The translations under genes were made by a program, and so were the position numbers. A stretch of DNA of 64,000 nucleotides. Source: an uncultured Pseudodesulfovibrio sp. Lineage in GTDB: Bacteria; Desulfobacterota; Desulfovibrionia; Desulfovibrionales; Desulfovibrionaceae. The stretch lies in the NCBI RefSeq assembly GCF_963664965.1, contig NZ_OY761823.1, positions 1,312,001-1,376,000 of the forward strand, in the 5' to 3' direction. This document shows, piece by piece, positions 44,183 through 52,743 of the stretch. The number at the start of each line of letters is the position of its first letter. Positions within the stretch are counted from its first letter, which is position 1. Under the pieces are notes generated by a model, which saw only the letters and a program-made list of their open reading frames with translations, made no database searches and was not told the DNA's origin.

Positions 44183-44218
44183 CGGGCAGAAGGCGCTCTC
44201 GCCTTCTGCCCGTTTTTT
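44183..44218 (+). terminator. Terminator between rpmA and obgE
   Basis: 12-bp stem CGGGCAGAAGGC / GCCTTCTGCCCG with a 6-nt loop and TTTTTT. It would reduce read-through into obgE. Confidence 0.88.
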
Positions 44219-44260
44219 GCGTTTTTGAAATTTGTGCCACAGGCGATTTGAGGTGACTCT

Positions 44261-45310
44261 ATGCGTTTTGTAGACGAGGCGACCATTCTCGTTCGTTCCG
44301 GCAAGGGCGGCAACGGCTGTGCAAGCCTGCGCCGTGAGGCCAACGTGCCCAAGGGCGGCCCTGACGGCGGTGACGGCGGCAAGGGTGGTGACGTGATTTT
44401 TCGCGGCACCAATCGTCTGATGTCGCTGTACGACTTTCGGCTTCATCGTCACTACTTCGCCAGAAACGGTGAAGGTGGCATGGGCCGCGACCGTTACGGC
44501 AAGGCCGCGGACGATCTGTATGTCGAGCTGCCTGTCGGTACGCTGCTTTACGAGGTCACCGAGCATGAGGACGGCACCACGAGCGAAAAGCTCATAGCCG
44601 ATCTCGTCGAGGACGGCACCGAAGTCGTCATCTGCGAAGGCGGCAAGGGCGGACGCGGCAACCTGCATTTCAAATCGTCCACCAACCGCACTCCCCGCTA
44701 TGCCGAGCCCGGTTTTCCCGGTGAGGAAAAGCGAATTCGCCTTGAACTCAAGATTCTTGCCGACGTGGGATTGCTCGGCCTGCCCAGTGCCGGGAAATCC
44801 ACATTCATTTCGAAAGTTTCCGCCGCGCGTCCGAAAATAGCGGCCTACCCCTTCACCACGCTTGTTCCCAATCTCGGCGTCATTGAAAATGACGATTATA
44901 CCCGTATGGTCATTGCTGATATTCCGGGACTCATCGAAGGGGCGCACGAAGGACGCGGACTCGGCATCACTTTTCTCAAGCACGTGGAGCGTACCCGCTT
45001 CCTCGTTCATATTCTCGCTGCCGAAGATCTGAACCGCGACGATCCCATGGACGGTTACGAAATGCTTACGCAGGAATTGCGCGAGTACAGTGCCGAACTG
45101 GGGGAGAAGGCGCAGATCAAGGCCATCAACAAGATCGACACCCTGTCCGAAGAGGAATTGGCCGACATTAAAGCCAAGGTCGAAGCCTCCGGTGAAAAGG
45201 TCTATTTTATCTCCGCCCTCACCGGCGAAGGCGTCGAAGATCTGCTTCAGGCCATGTGGGAACATCTCGCCAAGATCGACGCAGTCGCGGCTGCCGAGGT
45301 TGAAGAGTAG
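44261..45310 (+). CDS. obgE: Ribosome-associated GTPase Obg/CgtA (349 aa)
   Basis: The glycine-rich Obg domain (residues 1-158, RSGKGGNGCASLRREANVPKGGPDGGDGGKGGD) is followed by the G domain: G1 GLPSAGKST, G2 region YPFTTLVPNLG, G3 DIPGLIEGA and G4 INKID. The C-terminal tail is short. Obg acts in 50S assembly and links growth to nucleotide levels. It follows L21 and L27, the near-universal context. Confidence 0.98.
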   Translation: MRFVDEATILVRSGKGGNGCASLRREANVPKGGPDGGDGGKGGDVIFRGTNRLMSLYDFRLHRHYFARNGEGGMGRDRYGKAADDLYVELPVGTLLYEVTEHEDGTTSEKLIADLVEDGTEVVICEGGKGGRGNLHFKSSTNRTPRYAEPGFPGEEKRIRLELKILADVGLLGLPSAGKSTFISKVSAARPKIAAYPFTTLVPNLGVIENDDYTRMVIADIPGLIEGAHEGRGLGITFLKHVERTRFLVHILAAEDLNRDDPMDGYEMLTQELREYSAELGEKAQIKAINKIDTLSEEELADIKAKVEASGEKVYFISALTGEGVEDLLQAMWEHLAKIDAVAAAEVEE

Positions 45311-45331
45311 TTTTTTCTGATTAAGTGAATT

Positions 45332-45362
45332 AAAGAGGCCGTCCCTATGGGCGGCCTCTTTT
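45332..45362 (+). terminator. Terminator of obgE
   Basis: AAAGAGGCCG and CGGCCTCTTT with TTG tail; 22 nt after the stop. Confidence 0.88.
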
Positions 45363-45396
45363 GTTTTGCGGTGAGAATCAATTGGGGTGTTCGCCG

Positions 45397-47172
45397 TTAA
45401 AGCTCAAGGTAATCTGGAAATCCGAGCGGTTCGACGTACAGCGTGACGTGTCGGTCTCCTTCTTTGACGTCCTCTTCCCTGTCGAGTGAGGCAACGGTCT
45501 CAACCATGTCGTCGAGCGTTAATTGCAATGCCTTTCCGAAATGCTTGGCAGCGTTGTGCTGCGTAATGTCTTTATTGTCAAAACCGCCATGCGCCTTTGT
45601 GGATGTCGTGAAATTCTTGCCTGCTCCGATCTGCTCCACGGAGGTTTCCGAGATGAGTTTGTCGGGGCTGTGCGAGTTTTCTTTCAGTGATTCGCGTGAT
45701 TCGACATGCCGTCTAGATGTGAGTTTGCCGTCTTGGAATGTTTCGAGAGTGTGGCTGTGGCTATGCAGGGCGAGCGGTCTGGCGTCCTCTGTCAGTCCAT
45801 GACCGGTGAAGAATCGCTGTCCCTGCAACCGTTTATAGGCTGACAGTTTTTTCGCTTCTTCAGTGTCGCTTTTGCGTAGGGTCAGTTTACCGTCCTTGTA
45901 CAGTTCATCTGTCCATTCAATGGAATATGGCTGGCTGATCGGACCTGAATTGCCCATGCCTTTAGCTCTGTTGTAGTCGCCTTCATTGGCGTGTTTTTCC
46001 AGACCTTCCATGAAAAAGTCCGGTTCCGAACCGATCTCCATGCTGCGTTGGCCGACCATGCCGAATGCTGCCTGCGGGGCGTCACCCAGATAGCTTTCAG
46101 AGGACAGTCCCAGTAACTCCGTGATTCCAGGGCGTTTCTGGAGCGAATGTGTATTGGTTTTCTGGACCGACATGGAGCCATGGGTTTTCTTGGTCAATTC
46201 GCCCTTATTGTACCATGACACATCAAGAGTCTGCTTCTGTTTCCCTTTGTCAGACAACGGGCTGTCTATCTGCTTGTCGGAAAAAGATGCGTCCCGCAGG
46301 ATTTTTCCTTCGGCGTCGTAGTCCTGAATCTGAATTTGAAGATTGGTTTTGTGGAAAGTTTCAGTTGTGCTGCGAGGGAGGAGGCCCTTGACCTTCAGGT
46401 CTGAGTGGTTGCTTTTTTGTCCGAAGGTGCCGTCATTTTCCACGATGATGCTACGACGAAGAGTCTTGTTTCCGTCGTATTCGCGAATGTTGGCGTAATA
46501 GTACGTTGAGTGCGTTTCGTCCGTTATCTTTCGGCTCGCTGTTTCAACGTCGTCCGCAACAGGACTCATTGCGGTGTTCAGCAGTTTTTTCACTTCACTA
46601 CTGGATTCATGAATCGGAGGGTCTGCGAAGGTAATACTTGTCGTCAGCATCATGCTGTCCTGCATTTCGCCTGAAAGTTCTCCGTTTTTGAACCACTTCA
46701 CCTGCCTCTCCAATTGCGCCATTCCGCCGTTGGTCGAATTTTCCATTCGATTCATTTCGGCATGTATGGACTGAGTGACGTCTCCTGATTTGTCGTACAG
46801 TTCGGTATCAAGCAAGACTGTGTCGCCGGAAATGGTTCCCTTGACGGATTTGACGAGCCGATCTTGATCGTATTCAAGGATTTCAAGTTTGCCGTCTTCG
46901 ATGGTGACGGTCTGACGGTGTCCGTTTTCCAGTTGAAAGGTTCCTTCCTTCAGGTCAGCACTGGTTTCCCATGAAACCTGCAATTTTTGGGTGTCATTTG
47001 AGGAATCTTCCAGATTGAAATTGTCTGCCTGGATTTTTTTTAACGCTTCTTCGCTGAACCGAACAGTGTCGCCTGTAGGCGGTGGGGGAGATGGCTGGCA
47101 GGAGGACTGGTTTTGACGAAAAGTCGAATTGCAAAACGGTATGTGTGGCGAAGAATCCACAGAGTTGATCAT
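45397..47172 (-). CDS. Large hypothetical protein (591 aa)
   Basis: No recognised domain, signal peptide or membrane helix. The start has a Cys and Pro-rich lead (SSCQPSPPPPTGDTVRFSEEALKKIQ), where TVRFSEEA recalls short N-terminal motifs of flagellum-related or type III secreted Desulfovibrio proteins. Many beta-strand repeats with the pattern KxGxL(T/S) (NGELSGEMQDSM, KDGKLTLRKS, QDGKLTSRRH) suggest a repeated strand-turn unit of the sort seen in extracellular beta-sheet proteins. It is divergent from proB. Function unknown. Confidence 0.75.
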   Translation of the reverse strand: MINSVDSSPHIPFCNSTFRQNQSSCQPSPPPPTGDTVRFSEEALKKIQADNFNLEDSSNDTQKLQVSWETSADLKEGTFQLENGHRQTVTIEDGKLEILEYDQDRLVKSVKGTISGDTVLLDTELYDKSGDVTQSIHAEMNRMENSTNGGMAQLERQVKWFKNGELSGEMQDSMMLTTSITFADPPIHESSSEVKKLLNTAMSPVADDVETASRKITDETHSTYYYANIREYDGNKTLRRSIIVENDGTFGQKSNHSDLKVKGLLPRSTTETFHKTNLQIQIQDYDAEGKILRDASFSDKQIDSPLSDKGKQKQTLDVSWYNKGELTKKTHGSMSVQKTNTHSLQKRPGITELLGLSSESYLGDAPQAAFGMVGQRSMEIGSEPDFFMEGLEKHANEGDYNRAKGMGNSGPISQPYSIEWTDELYKDGKLTLRKSDTEEAKKLSAYKRLQGQRFFTGHGLTEDARPLALHSHSHTLETFQDGKLTSRRHVESRESLKENSHSPDKLISETSVEQIGAGKNFTTSTKAHGGFDNKDITQHNAAKHFGKALQLTLDDMVETVASLDREEDVKEGDRHVTLYVEPLGFPDYLEL

Positions 47173-47343
47173 GCAAAGCTCCGCGTTTTGTTTGAAGTAA
47201 GCGCTCTAAACCCTGTCCCCTTCTTCGGAATAAAAATGAAAATCTTTACACTTGTTCATATGAGTTTATTGATTCTTCTATTTTGCAGTATGAGAGAGTT
47301 TCATTCCTTGCCAGTCCCCGGCCTGTTGCTGTACGTTGCGCCC

Positions 47344-48504
47344 ATGACGAATTCCGATGTGAACAGAAAGACATGGTTGAAGAAAATTCGGCGCGTTGTG
47401 GTCAAGGTGGGCAGCGCTGTGCTGACCACTGCCGACGGGCTGAATGATGCGGCTGTCGACCGGTTGGCAACGCAGCTTTCCGCATTGCAGGACCGCGGGA
47501 TTGAAGTCGCTCTGGTTTCTTCCGGTGCCGTGGCTGCCGGACGGCAGCGTATCTGCGAGCGGACGAAAAAGTGCCGCAGGGAATACAAGGACATGGCGTC
47601 CCGGCAGGCGGCTTCGGCCATCGGGCAGGGGCGGCTCATGCACGACTATGACGAGGCATTTGCCAAGCATGGCAAGGCCACGGCGCAGGTGCTGCTGACC
47701 CGAAGCGGACTCAAGCTTCGCAGCCGTTTCCTCAACGCACGCAACACCATGGAGCGTCTGCTCGAATGGGGCGTGATTCCGATCATCAATGAAAATGACA
47801 CCGTGTCCACCCGTGAGCTGGAGTTCGGCGACAACGATACGCTTGGGGCCATGTGCCTCGGCTTGATCGGGGCCGACCTGTTCGTGAACTTGACGAGCGC
47901 GGACGGCGTGTTTGACAAGAATCCAGATGACAACCCGGACGCCAAGGCGATTCCGGTCATCGAGAATATCGCGGCCATGGACATTGAAACCATGTGCGAA
48001 GGCAAAACGTTGGTCGGCAGCGGCGGGATGTATTCGAAGCTGCGTGCGGCCCGACGTGCCGCACAGCTCGGCGTGCCGACGCTGATCGTCTCGGGCAAGG
48101 GGGAGTTCGATCTCCTTTCCGCCATTGACGGCGAGGACCGTGGTACGTTCGTGCTGCCTGAAAAGCGTACTGTTTCGAGCAAGAAGTTCTGGATGGCCTA
48201 CCATGACGATCCGTCCGGGACCATCGTGGTGGACAAGGGGGCGGCCAATGCGCTCCTCACCAAGGGCACGTCGCTCCTGCCCATCGGAATCAGCCGTGTG
48301 GATGGCTGTTTCGAACGCGGCGCACTGGTGTTCATCAAGACTCTTGAGGGTGATGAACTCGGTGTGGGCATGACCAATTTCTCTTCTACTGAACTCGGTC
48401 TCATCAAGGGCAGACGAACCAGTGAACTGGCTGACATTCTCGGGCCGGTGACGTGGGACGAAGCCGTGCATCGCGACAATATGCTACTTGACGCGGCTAT
48501 CTAA
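47344..48504 (+). CDS. proB: Glutamate 5-kinase with PUA domain (386 aa)
   Basis: First enzyme of proline synthesis. The amino acid kinase domain carries RRVVVKVGSAVLT, VSSGAVAAGRQRI, PIINENDTVSTRELEFGDNDTLGAM, and LTSADGVFD. Residues about 280-370 are a PUA domain (GTIVVDKGAANALLTKGTSLLPIGISRVDGCFERGALVFI). I start at the ATG at 47344, which begins the conserved kinase sequence; a longer frame to 47113 runs through an unlikely leader. The next gene begins 9 nt after its stop. Confidence 0.96.
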   Translation: MTNSDVNRKTWLKKIRRVVVKVGSAVLTTADGLNDAAVDRLATQLSALQDRGIEVALVSSGAVAAGRQRICERTKKCRREYKDMASRQAASAIGQGRLMHDYDEAFAKHGKATAQVLLTRSGLKLRSRFLNARNTMERLLEWGVIPIINENDTVSTRELEFGDNDTLGAMCLGLIGADLFVNLTSADGVFDKNPDDNPDAKAIPVIENIAAMDIETMCEGKTLVGSGGMYSKLRAARRAAQLGVPTLIVSGKGEFDLLSAIDGEDRGTFVLPEKRTVSSKKFWMAYHDDPSGTIVVDKGAANALLTKGTSLLPIGISRVDGCFERGALVFIKTLEGDELGVGMTNFSSTELGLIKGRRTSELADILGPVTWDEAVHRDNMLLDAAI

Positions 48505-48512
48505 GGATTACT

Positions 48513-49676
48513 GTGCGCCGTCTCTATCTTGACAAGAATCTACAGTTCGTCTTTGGCATCACGCTGATGGCGATCCTCGGTGTTTCAAGCATCATCCCGG
48601 CCTTGCCGGACATTATCGAAGGATTATCGATCAGCCCGGTCGAGATCGGACTCGTCATCTCTGTCTTTACCCTGCCCGGTGTGCTTTTTTCGCCGCTGGT
48701 CGGCATCCTTGCCGACCGTGTCGGGCGCAAGGTGATCCTTGTTCCGGCGTTGTTCATGTTCGGCATCTTCGGATTTGCCTGTTTCTTTGCCCAGACTCTG
48801 GAGCAGTTGCTTGTGTTGCGTTTCCTGCAAGGAACCGGTGCCGCGCCGCTGGGCGTGCTCTACGGAACCATTATCGGTGACTTGTATGCGGGAAAGGAAC
48901 GTGGACAGGCAATGGGATACAATGCCAGCGTTCTTTCCATGGGAACGGCTGTTTTTCCTGCCATCGGCGGTGTGATGGCCATGCTTGGCTGGCACTGGCC
49001 CTTTGTCCTGCCGCTGCTTGCCATTCCTCTCGGGCTGGCCATCTCGACCAGAATGGATACCCCGGAACCCCGCACCACCGGCAGCCTCAAAGAGTATTTC
49101 ACTGACGCCTTCGCAATGATGAAGACCCGGCAGGTGCTTGCGCTCTTCGGAACCACGCTCCTTACCTTCATCGTCCTGTATGGTCCCATTGTCACGTACC
49201 TGCCCATTCTGCTTGATACCCGCTATAACGCCTCGCCCGTATCCATCGGGATGGTCTTTCTCATTGCATCCGGCTTTACGGGGATTGCCTCGTTTCAGCT
49301 AGGGCGTCTTGCCGAGCGTTTCGGTCAGCGGTCACTGCTCATGGCTGCTGCGGTCTTTTATGGGCTGTCCATGCTGCTCATGCCGCATGCCCCGGGCCTC
49401 TGGCATGTCATTCCGCCGGTCATCTGTTTCGGCCTCGCACAGGGACTCAACATTCCCACCATCATGACCATGCTCACCACCATCGCGCCCATGGAACAGC
49501 GTGGTGCGTTCATGGCTGCCAACGGGCTTTTGCTGCGGCTGGCCCAGACCATCGCTCCGCTCCTCATGGGCGGGTTGTATGCGCTTTTCGGCATGCACGG
49601 TGTGTTCATCGGCGGTTTTCTCTGCGCGGTAGGCATTCTTCTTCTTGCTGTTTTTCATATTCAGAACAGCAACTGA
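48513..49676 (+). CDS. MFS transporter (387 aa)
   Basis: Twelve membrane helices with the major-facilitator loop LADRVGRKVILVPALFMFG between helices 2 and 3, and GTGAAPLGVLYGTIIGDLYAGKERGQAMGYNASVLSMGTAVFPAIGG, the 14-helix-like drug-exporter motif region. The start codon is GTG with AAGGATTA upstream. It is close to multidrug or sugar efflux members (TIGR DHA1 style), but the substrate is not clear. Co-transcribed with proB. Confidence 0.88.
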   Translation: MRRLYLDKNLQFVFGITLMAILGVSSIIPALPDIIEGLSISPVEIGLVISVFTLPGVLFSPLVGILADRVGRKVILVPALFMFGIFGFACFFAQTLEQLLVLRFLQGTGAAPLGVLYGTIIGDLYAGKERGQAMGYNASVLSMGTAVFPAIGGVMAMLGWHWPFVLPLLAIPLGLAISTRMDTPEPRTTGSLKEYFTDAFAMMKTRQVLALFGTTLLTFIVLYGPIVTYLPILLDTRYNASPVSIGMVFLIASGFTGIASFQLGRLAERFGQRSLLMAAAVFYGLSMLLMPHAPGLWHVIPPVICFGLAQGLNIPTIMTMLTTIAPMEQRGAFMAANGLLLRLAQTIAPLLMGGLYALFGMHGVFIGGFLCAVGILLLAVFHIQNSN

Positions 49677-49736
49677 TCCCGCCCCCTAATCCTTCCTGCC
49701 GATCACGTCGATAAGACGGGCAAGAAGGAAATTGCC

Positions 49737-49883
49737 ATGACAGGAATACGTTCACAGCTTCAGCACAGGCTCAACCCCCTGCATCTGTATTGCAGACTCC
49801 GGAATATCGGTGTCGCACAAGGTGCCGCGCGGGTCATGACGTCCTGCTATGAAAAAGTATTATACCGGCTGGTGCTGGCCTAG
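49737..49883 (+). CDS. Short basic helical protein (48 aa)
   Basis: An open frame of 48 codons beginning at an ATG with GAAGGAA upstream. It runs MTGIRSQLQHRLNPLHLYCR, followed by LRNIGVAQGAARVMTSCYEK and ends VLYRLVLA. The amphipathic basic pattern is reminiscent of short proteins I associate with Desulfovibrionales. Its stop overlaps the comF stop by 4 nt, tail to tail. It is too short to have been listed by ordinary gene callers. Confidence 0.55.
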   Translation: MTGIRSQLQHRLNPLHLYCRLRNIGVAQGAARVMTSCYEKVLYRLVLA

Positions 49884-50611
49884 GCCGGTTCCTGCTGCGC
49901 TCGTGCCAGAACAAGTACGTCCACCCCTGCGGCTCCGGCGCGTCTGAGCGTGCGGGTGCATTCGCCGAGCGTGGAGCCGGTGGTATAGACATCATCCACC
50001 ATGAGTATCACTTTGCCGTTGACCTTGTCCGGGTCGGCGGCAAATGCGTTTTTGATGTTGGACTGCCGTTCCTTGAGGCCGAGGCGTGTCTGCGGCGGGG
50101 TGTGCCGGACGCGGGTGAGCGCTGTTTTCGGAACGGGCCTGTGGAGTGTCCGTCCCAGTGCGCGGGCAAGCTCCGTGCTCTGGTTGAAGCCGCGCCATTG
50201 CAGCCGCTTCGTGTGCAGCGGGACAGGGACGATCAGATCGGGCGTGCGGAAATTCGAGCGTTGCAATGCGGCGACAGCCATGTTCGAGAGCAGGCGTGTT
50301 TTACCCAGCCCTCCGTTGAATTTGTAGCTGAGGATCATGTCCCGGAGCACGCCGTCATACCGTCCGTGAAAATGGAGCGTATCCCATTGCGGTGGATCGA
50401 GACGGCACGCCGCACAGATGGTGGGTGTATCCGTGTTGCTGCCGAACATTTCGCCGCACTTTGTGCAGTAGCCGCCGGTGCGCGGCCGCATGGACTCGGC
50501 ACACTCGGGGCAGACCGGACCTGTGCCGGAAGCCATGAGTGCCGAGCAGACCGGGCAGCGCTTTTCGGATAATCCGGTCCAGCGGGCGATTTTTTTGAAC
50601 AGGGAGCGCAT
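49880..50611 (-). CDS. comF: ComF-family phosphoribosyltransferase-like protein (243 aa)
   Basis: N-terminal four-Cys zinc ribbon (CPVCSALMASGTGPVCPECAE and further CTKCGEMF) followed by a type I phosphoribosyltransferase fold with the PRPP loop VILMVDDVYTTGSTLGE. ComF and GntX proteins act in DNA uptake or in an unknown reaction. It starts 1 nt inside the stop of the upstream gene (TGATG), giving coupling. A frame extending to 50635 exists but lacks support. Confidence 0.92.
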   Translation of the reverse strand: MRSLFKKIARWTGLSEKRCPVCSALMASGTGPVCPECAESMRPRTGGYCTKCGEMFGSNTDTPTICAACRLDPPQWDTLHFHGRYDGVLRDMILSYKFNGGLGKTRLLSNMAVAALQRSNFRTPDLIVPVPLHTKRLQWRGFNQSTELARALGRTLHRPVPKTALTRVRHTPPQTRLGLKERQSNIKNAFAADPDKVNGKVILMVDDVYTTGSTLGECTRTLRRAGAAGVDVLVLARAQQEPA

Positions 50612-51216
50612 CAGCGTTGGGCGACCTCGCTCCATGCCTGTCTGCCGAGAACTGTGATGCGGGTGGTGAAATCGGCATGGGCGTCCAGATCGCCGGGTGT
50701 GTCCACTCCACGGAAAACGAGCGGTTCAGCCAGTTTCAGATTGAAATTCGCGGCAAAATACTTGAGCGAAGTCCTTGCTCCCTCAAAGAGCTTTTCACCT
50801 CTGGGGCGGCCCGCCACGAGGACGGTGTGTGCCGTGCGTTCCGGCAGGTCGGTCCATGGTTCGTTGGTCCGGCGTGCGGTCCAGAGGAACTGGGAACGGT
50901 CCACCCATGTTTTGAACATGGATGGCAGGTGGTAGAAATAGATGGGGGAGGTGAAGAACACGGCCCGCGCAGTGAACAGCGGTTCAAAGAGTTCCCACGC
51001 CTGATCCTTCTGCCCGAGAGCACACCGTTTCTGCCCTTGGCAGTCCGTGGCGGTGTCACAGAATCCGCAGGCCTTGCAGTGACGGATTTCATAGTCCCGT
51101 ATGAAAAGGATATCCGCCTGTCCGCCAGCCGAGCGCACTCCCTCGGCCAGCAATTCGGCTGCCCGGTCCGAATTGCCGCCCCTGCGGTGGCTTCCTGCAT
51201 AGATAACGGCGTCCAT
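50611..51216 (-). CDS. Flavodoxin-like NAD(P)H oxidoreductase with Cys-rich centre (201 aa)
   Basis: FMN-reductase type fold: AVIYAGSHRRGGNSDRAAELL is the phosphate loop, and FFTSPIYFYHLPSMFKTWVDR the isoalloxazine side. Between them, HCKACGFCDTATDCQGQKRC has Cys residues at 47, 50, 53, 59 and 65, like Isf iron-sulfur flavoproteins, so a 4Fe-4S cluster is likely. It lies 2 nt after the proposed selenoprotein gene and 1 nt overlaps comF. Confidence 0.9.
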   Translation of the reverse strand: MDAVIYAGSHRRGGNSDRAAELLAEGVRSAGGQADILFIRDYEIRHCKACGFCDTATDCQGQKRCALGQKDQAWELFEPLFTARAVFFTSPIYFYHLPSMFKTWVDRSQFLWTARRTNEPWTDLPERTAHTVLVAGRPRGEKLFEGARTSLKYFAANFNLKLAEPLVFRGVDTPGDLDAHADFTTRITVLGRQAWSEVAQR

Positions 51217-51218
51217 GG

Positions 51219-51464
51219 CTATTCCCCGTCTTTGTCGAACCGCGGCTGTTTTCGTTTGAACCGGGTGACGGCGTGGTCATCGAGTTCTTCGACTTCAAGC
51301 TCCCAGTCCGTGTGGATGTGCATGGCGTGACGCACTTGGGCCACCCCTTTCAGGGAGACCTGCGCCTCGACCCTGTCGGCCTTTGCGAAGCGGAGATACC
51401 AACCTACCTCCATGCCCACGCCTCAACACTTGTCGCGGATGTCGATGCGAACCGGTTCGCTCAT
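51219..51464 (-). CDS. Probable selenoprotein with a Cys-Sec pair (81 aa)
   Basis: Minus-strand frame: ATG at 51464 with AGGAG 7 nt upstream; 12 further codons ending in Cys13; TGA at 51423-51425 read as Sec14; then 67 codons (GVGMEVGWYLRFAK, then the AQVSLKGVAQVRHAMHIHTDWELEVEEL part) to the stop at 51219. Eleven nt after the TGA a 7-bp stem GGAGGTA / TATCTCC has a loop GGTTGG whose first base is G, 18 nt past the TGA; this is the position and shape of bacterial SECIS elements. tRNA-Sec is at 17931-18024. The gene fills the space between an MBL-fold gene (9 nt) and a flavoprotein gene (2 nt). Family unknown to me; a redox role is likely from the CU pair. Confidence 0.72.
51392..51411 (-). 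promoter_or_regulatory. SECIS-like hairpin
   Basis: Minus-strand stem GGAGGTA (51405-51411) and TATCTCC (51392-51398), one G-U pair, loop GGTTGG. It lies within the reading frame, 11 nt after the in-frame TGA, as SelB-binding elements do in bacteria. Confidence 0.65.
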
Positions 51465-51473
51465 CACTGTCTC

Positions 51474-52094
51474 CTAGAAGTCAGAAAGAAAGGGGTTGTG
51501 CGTCATTTCGTCGCCCACGGTTGTCATCTGTCCGTGGCCGGAGAACAACTGCGTTTCCTTGGGCAGGGTGAATATGTGGTCCTTGACGGATTGTTTCAGG
51601 ACGTTCAGGTCTCCGCCCGGGAAATCGGTGCGGCCGATGGAGCGATAGAATATCAGATCACCGACAAAAGCCGCATTCGCTTCGGGGAAGTAGAAGGTGA
51701 GGCTGCCCGTGGAATGCCCGGGAGTGTGGAATATGCTGCATTTGAAACCGGCGTATGTGGTTTCTCCCGGCGCGATGAATTCCGGCGTGAAAGCGTCCAC
51801 CGGGGGCAGGCCGAACATGCCGCCCTGACCGAGTTCGGTTTCAAGGAGTCCGGCGTCTTCTTCACTGCACAGGATGGGTGCGCCGGTGGCCTCGGCAAGC
51901 GCCTTGTTGCCGTAGGTGTGGTCGAAGTGCAGATGCGTGTTCAGGATATGCGTGAGCGTCAGGCCGTTGGACTTGAGATAGTTCAGCACGGCGTCGGGTG
52001 CGCCTCCCGGGTCCACGACCACGGCTTCGGTGTCGCCCGCCAGTACGTAACAGTTGGTCTGAAGCGGGCCGAGGGGAAAAGTCTGTATATCCAT
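51474..52094 (-). CDS. MBL-fold hydrolase, glyoxalase II-like (206 aa)
   Basis: Metallo-beta-lactamase fold with metal ligands H54, H56, D58 and H59 (NTHLHFDHT), a further His in FHTPGHSTG, Asp in FVGDLIF and His in SGHGQMT. Similar to hydroxyacylglutathione hydrolase-like enzymes and to sulfur dioxygenase-like members; the substrate is not certain. The ATG shares one base with the stop of the nitroreductase gene (TAATG). It is second of the five-gene redox operon. Confidence 0.92.
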   Translation of the reverse strand: MDIQTFPLGPLQTNCYVLAGDTEAVVVDPGGAPDAVLNYLKSNGLTLTHILNTHLHFDHTYGNKALAEATGAPILCSEEDAGLLETELGQGGMFGLPPVDAFTPEFIAPGETTYAGFKCSIFHTPGHSTGSLTFYFPEANAAFVGDLIFYRSIGRTDFPGGDLNVLKQSVKDHIFTLPKETQLFSGHGQMTTVGDEMTHNPFLSDF

Positions 52095-52615
52095 TAAAAG
52101 GTCTCCAGCATGAGTTCGGAAAGTTCTTTTCGTTTGGGGCTGCCGTCCTGTGCCGGGTGTCCCAGTGCGATGACGGCTTGCAGTTCATATTCTTTTTCAT
52201 CAAGGCCGATAGCGCCGAGCGAGGCGGCTTGATCATTGACGATCTGACCGAGCCAGACGCCGCCGAGGCCGAGGGCGTGGATGGCGAGCAGCATGTTCTG
52301 AATGCAGGCTCCGGCTCCCTGATGGTCTTTCATTTCGCTGTACATGGCCTCTTTTTCAAGGACCACGGCGATGCAGGCCGCACTGTTTCGCACGATGTGC
52401 GCGTACTTGGTGCATTCGGCCAGCTTCTCGTGTCGGGGGTCGCCTTTTGCGATGACCATGAAACGCCATGGCTGGTTGTTCAATCCGCTTGGCGCCCATC
52501 TTCCGGCTTCGAGAATCGTTGTCAGATCCTCGCGGGAAACAGGTTTGTCGGTATATTTACGGATGCTGCGGCGCTCACGCAGAGCGGCAATAACGGGGTT
52601 GTCGCTGTGAGTCAT
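52094..52615 (-). CDS. Nitroreductase-family protein (173 aa)
   Basis: FMN-dependent nitroreductase fold: AALRERRSIRKYTDKPVSREDL near the N-terminus, GRWAPSGLNNQPWRFMVI binding FMN, and ACIQNMLLAIHALGLGGVWLG. Such enzymes reduce nitro groups, quinones or flavins with NAD(P)H. It is the first gene of the operon that includes the MBL hydrolase, the proposed selenoprotein, the flavoprotein and comF. A GGAGTA sits before the ATG at 52615. Confidence 0.92.
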   Translation of the reverse strand: MTHSDNPVIAALRERRSIRKYTDKPVSREDLTTILEAGRWAPSGLNNQPWRFMVIAKGDPRHEKLAECTKYAHIVRNSAACIAVVLEKEAMYSEMKDHQGAGACIQNMLLAIHALGLGGVWLGQIVNDQAASLGAIGLDEKEYELQAVIALGHPAQDGSPKRKELSELMLETF

Positions 52616-52743
52616 GTCGGTATACTCCTTTGCTGTGCCCTCATGTGTTTAGCCTACGCGGGCGAGACGGGCAAGTCGGGTGTGACCATTCCGGTCCGGC
52701 TGTCGTATATGTTAAAAGCAGGCTGCTCCTGTCAGGTTATTGG

